Of a stretch of 12,960 nt of DNA, positions 12,011-12,960 are shown piece by piece. Each line of letters begins with the position of its first letter. Within the stretch, counting starts at the first letter, position 1. This stretch comes from an uncultured Collinsella sp. (GTDB lineage Bacteria > Actinomycetota > Coriobacteriia > Coriobacteriales > Coriobacteriaceae). The stretch spans positions 1-12,960 of the forward strand of contig CATYJU010000052.1 in the NCBI GenBank assembly GCA_958407995.1, in the 5' to 3' direction. The notes under the pieces were generated by a model. The model was not told the DNA's origin. It did not search any database and was given only the letters and a program-made list of their open reading frames with translations. A program made the translations under genes and the position numbers.

Positions 12011-12960
12011 ATGCGGCGGGCAGCAACCGATATAACCGAGCTCTACGCACCGCAGTTTGAGCAGTTTGGTCTGGAGCTTACCGGCAAGGGCGCCGTCTTT
12101 ACCGGCGAGGTGGCAAACGATCGGGCACACGGACGCGCATGGATCATGCCCCTTTCCCCCACCTGCATCGTCATGGAACATTTCATTACCCCGACGCACA
12201 ACATGCAGCTAGCCGAATACACGCCCGAACCGTACGCGTGCGTGAGCGAGGTCAGCGCACCCACGCTCATGTGCATGCCCGAAGCCGGCATAACGCCTGC
12301 GAACCTCAAGCCGCTGCATGGACCGTGGCCGAACAGCGCGATCTGCAGCTTTGTCCAAGATAGCTGCGGTGAGGAGCTAAGCCCGCTGTTTGCAGGGCAG
12401 CTCTACCACTCGCGCTCGGTCCTCTTTTTGCCTGGATATTTTGACGAACTGGAGCGCCGCTATCCCACCGAGTTCGCAGGGGTCTTTGAGGCGTTTGCCG
12501 AGCCATGGCACGAGGAGGCGACGTCTGCCATCTGCCACACGTTGCGCAGGATTAACGAGGACCGCGCCCGCACCGTAGGCGGACACGTCTATATGCAAGG
12601 CATCGTAGAGACCATGGTCGCGGAGCTCGCCTGTTCGCGCGCGGCCCACAGGCAAGCGCAGCAAGCGACAGACACGCGCGCCAGCGTTACCATTGCCCAA
12701 GAGGCGGCGAGCCTTGTGGAGCGCTCGCTCGACAAGGGCAGACATGTGAGCATCAACGAGGTGGCCGAGGCGCTCTTCTCAAGCCGCTCCAAGCTATGCG
12801 CCACCTTTAAGGCCCAAACTGGCGAGTCCCTGGGCGCCTACATTCGCAGACGCCGTATGGAACGAGCACAGGACCTTTTGGCCGATAGCGCGCTCACGAT
12901 AGCGCAGGTGGCAGAGCGTCTAGGCTACCCTCAGCAGGCCGCCTTCGCCCAAGCCTTCAA
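12011..12960 (+). CDS. AraC-family transcriptional regulator (partial, runs off the right edge)
   Basis: At least 316 residues; no stop before the window end. ATG 12011 is chosen because AAGGGGA lies 10 bases upstream; in-frame ATG 11990 would add seven residues. The first roughly 220 residues form a ligand-sensing domain without a motif I can name, rich in Cys and His and with PGYFDELERRYP. The C-terminal AraC/XylS DNA-binding domain (about 226-316) has two helix-turn-helix units: SINEVAEALFSSRSKLCATF, then an RRRRMERAQDLL linker and LTIAQVAERLGYPQQAAFA. The domain is cut just inside the second helix-turn-helix. Its divergent position beside a YbtPQ-like ABC pair parallels the YbtA arrangement, so control of the ABC genes is a reasonable inference. 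Confidence 0.9.
   Translation, partial: MRRAATDITELYAPQFEQFGLELTGKGAVFTGEVANDRAHGRAWIMPLSPTCIVMEHFITPTHNMQLAEYTPEPYACVSEVSAPTLMCMPEAGITPANLKPLHGPWPNSAICSFVQDSCGEELSPLFAGQLYHSRSVLFLPGYFDELERRYPTEFAGVFEAFAEPWHEEATSAICHTLRRINEDRARTVGGHVYMQGIVETMVAELACSRAAHRQAQQATDTRASVTIAQEAASLVERSLDKGRHVSINEVAEALFSSRSKLCATFKAQTGESLGAYIRRRRMERAQDLLADSALTIAQVAERLGYPQQAAFAQAF

Noticed and set aside
1..12960. CRISPR array, tRNA genes and insertion sequences
   Set aside because: No regularly spaced repeats, no cloverleaf other than the tRNA-like ends of tmRNA, and no transposase or terminal repeats seen.

Overview
The window looks like a high-GC gut Actinobacterium, most likely Collinsella or another Coriobacteriia. 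This is an inference from base composition and gene content: a small HMA/DUF6110-type metal ATPase operon, a RelB-PIN module and an IrtAB/YbtPQ-like ABC pair beside an AraC regulator. No sequence search was possible.

Positions 1-3666 (plus strand) are the right end of a prophage, from late tail genes to lysis. The end of a probable variable C-type-lectin-like target protein overlaps by 4 nt (GTGA) a reverse transcriptase with diversity-generating-retroelement (DGR) features. After these come a small coiled-coil tail-region protein, a terminator, a membrane-anchored coiled-coil protein, a holin-like protein, an amidase-SH3 endolysin and a small membrane protein. A hairpin terminator closes this block. 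The prophage stops where the tmRNA (ssrA, minus strand, 3667-4030) begins at its 3' CCA end, which is a classic integration site, so the prophage is probably integrated in ssrA. The tmRNA encodes the tag DNNSSFEPMALAA.

Positions 4031-5700 are chromosomal. They hold the ssrA leader and promoter region, an unrecognised 144-residue acidic protein (plus), a bidirectional hairpin, and a minus-strand toxin-antitoxin operon. That operon pairs a RelB/DinJ-type antitoxin with a PIN-domain toxin and has a well-formed promoter embedded in GCTAGC repeats.

Positions 5700-8280 (minus) hold a two-gene metal operon: a small DUF6110-like membrane protein, then a P1B-like ATPase with SCAL in place of CPx. Just downstream of its putative promoter is an inverted repeat whose arms resemble DtxR/IdeR-family half-sites, suggesting metal-dependent control.

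Positions 8309-12960 hold a divergent unit: an AraC-family regulator (plus, running off the right edge) and two ABC exporter-fold half-transporters (minus, joined TAA-ATG). The arrangement and the DEATAFADPENE Walker B region resemble siderophore-related YbtPQ/IrtAB systems, but the substrate cannot be read from the sequence.

The most interesting part is the left edge: a candidate DGR (variable region plus RT) in a lysogenic gut actinophage. Its template repeat, if it exists, lies outside this window.
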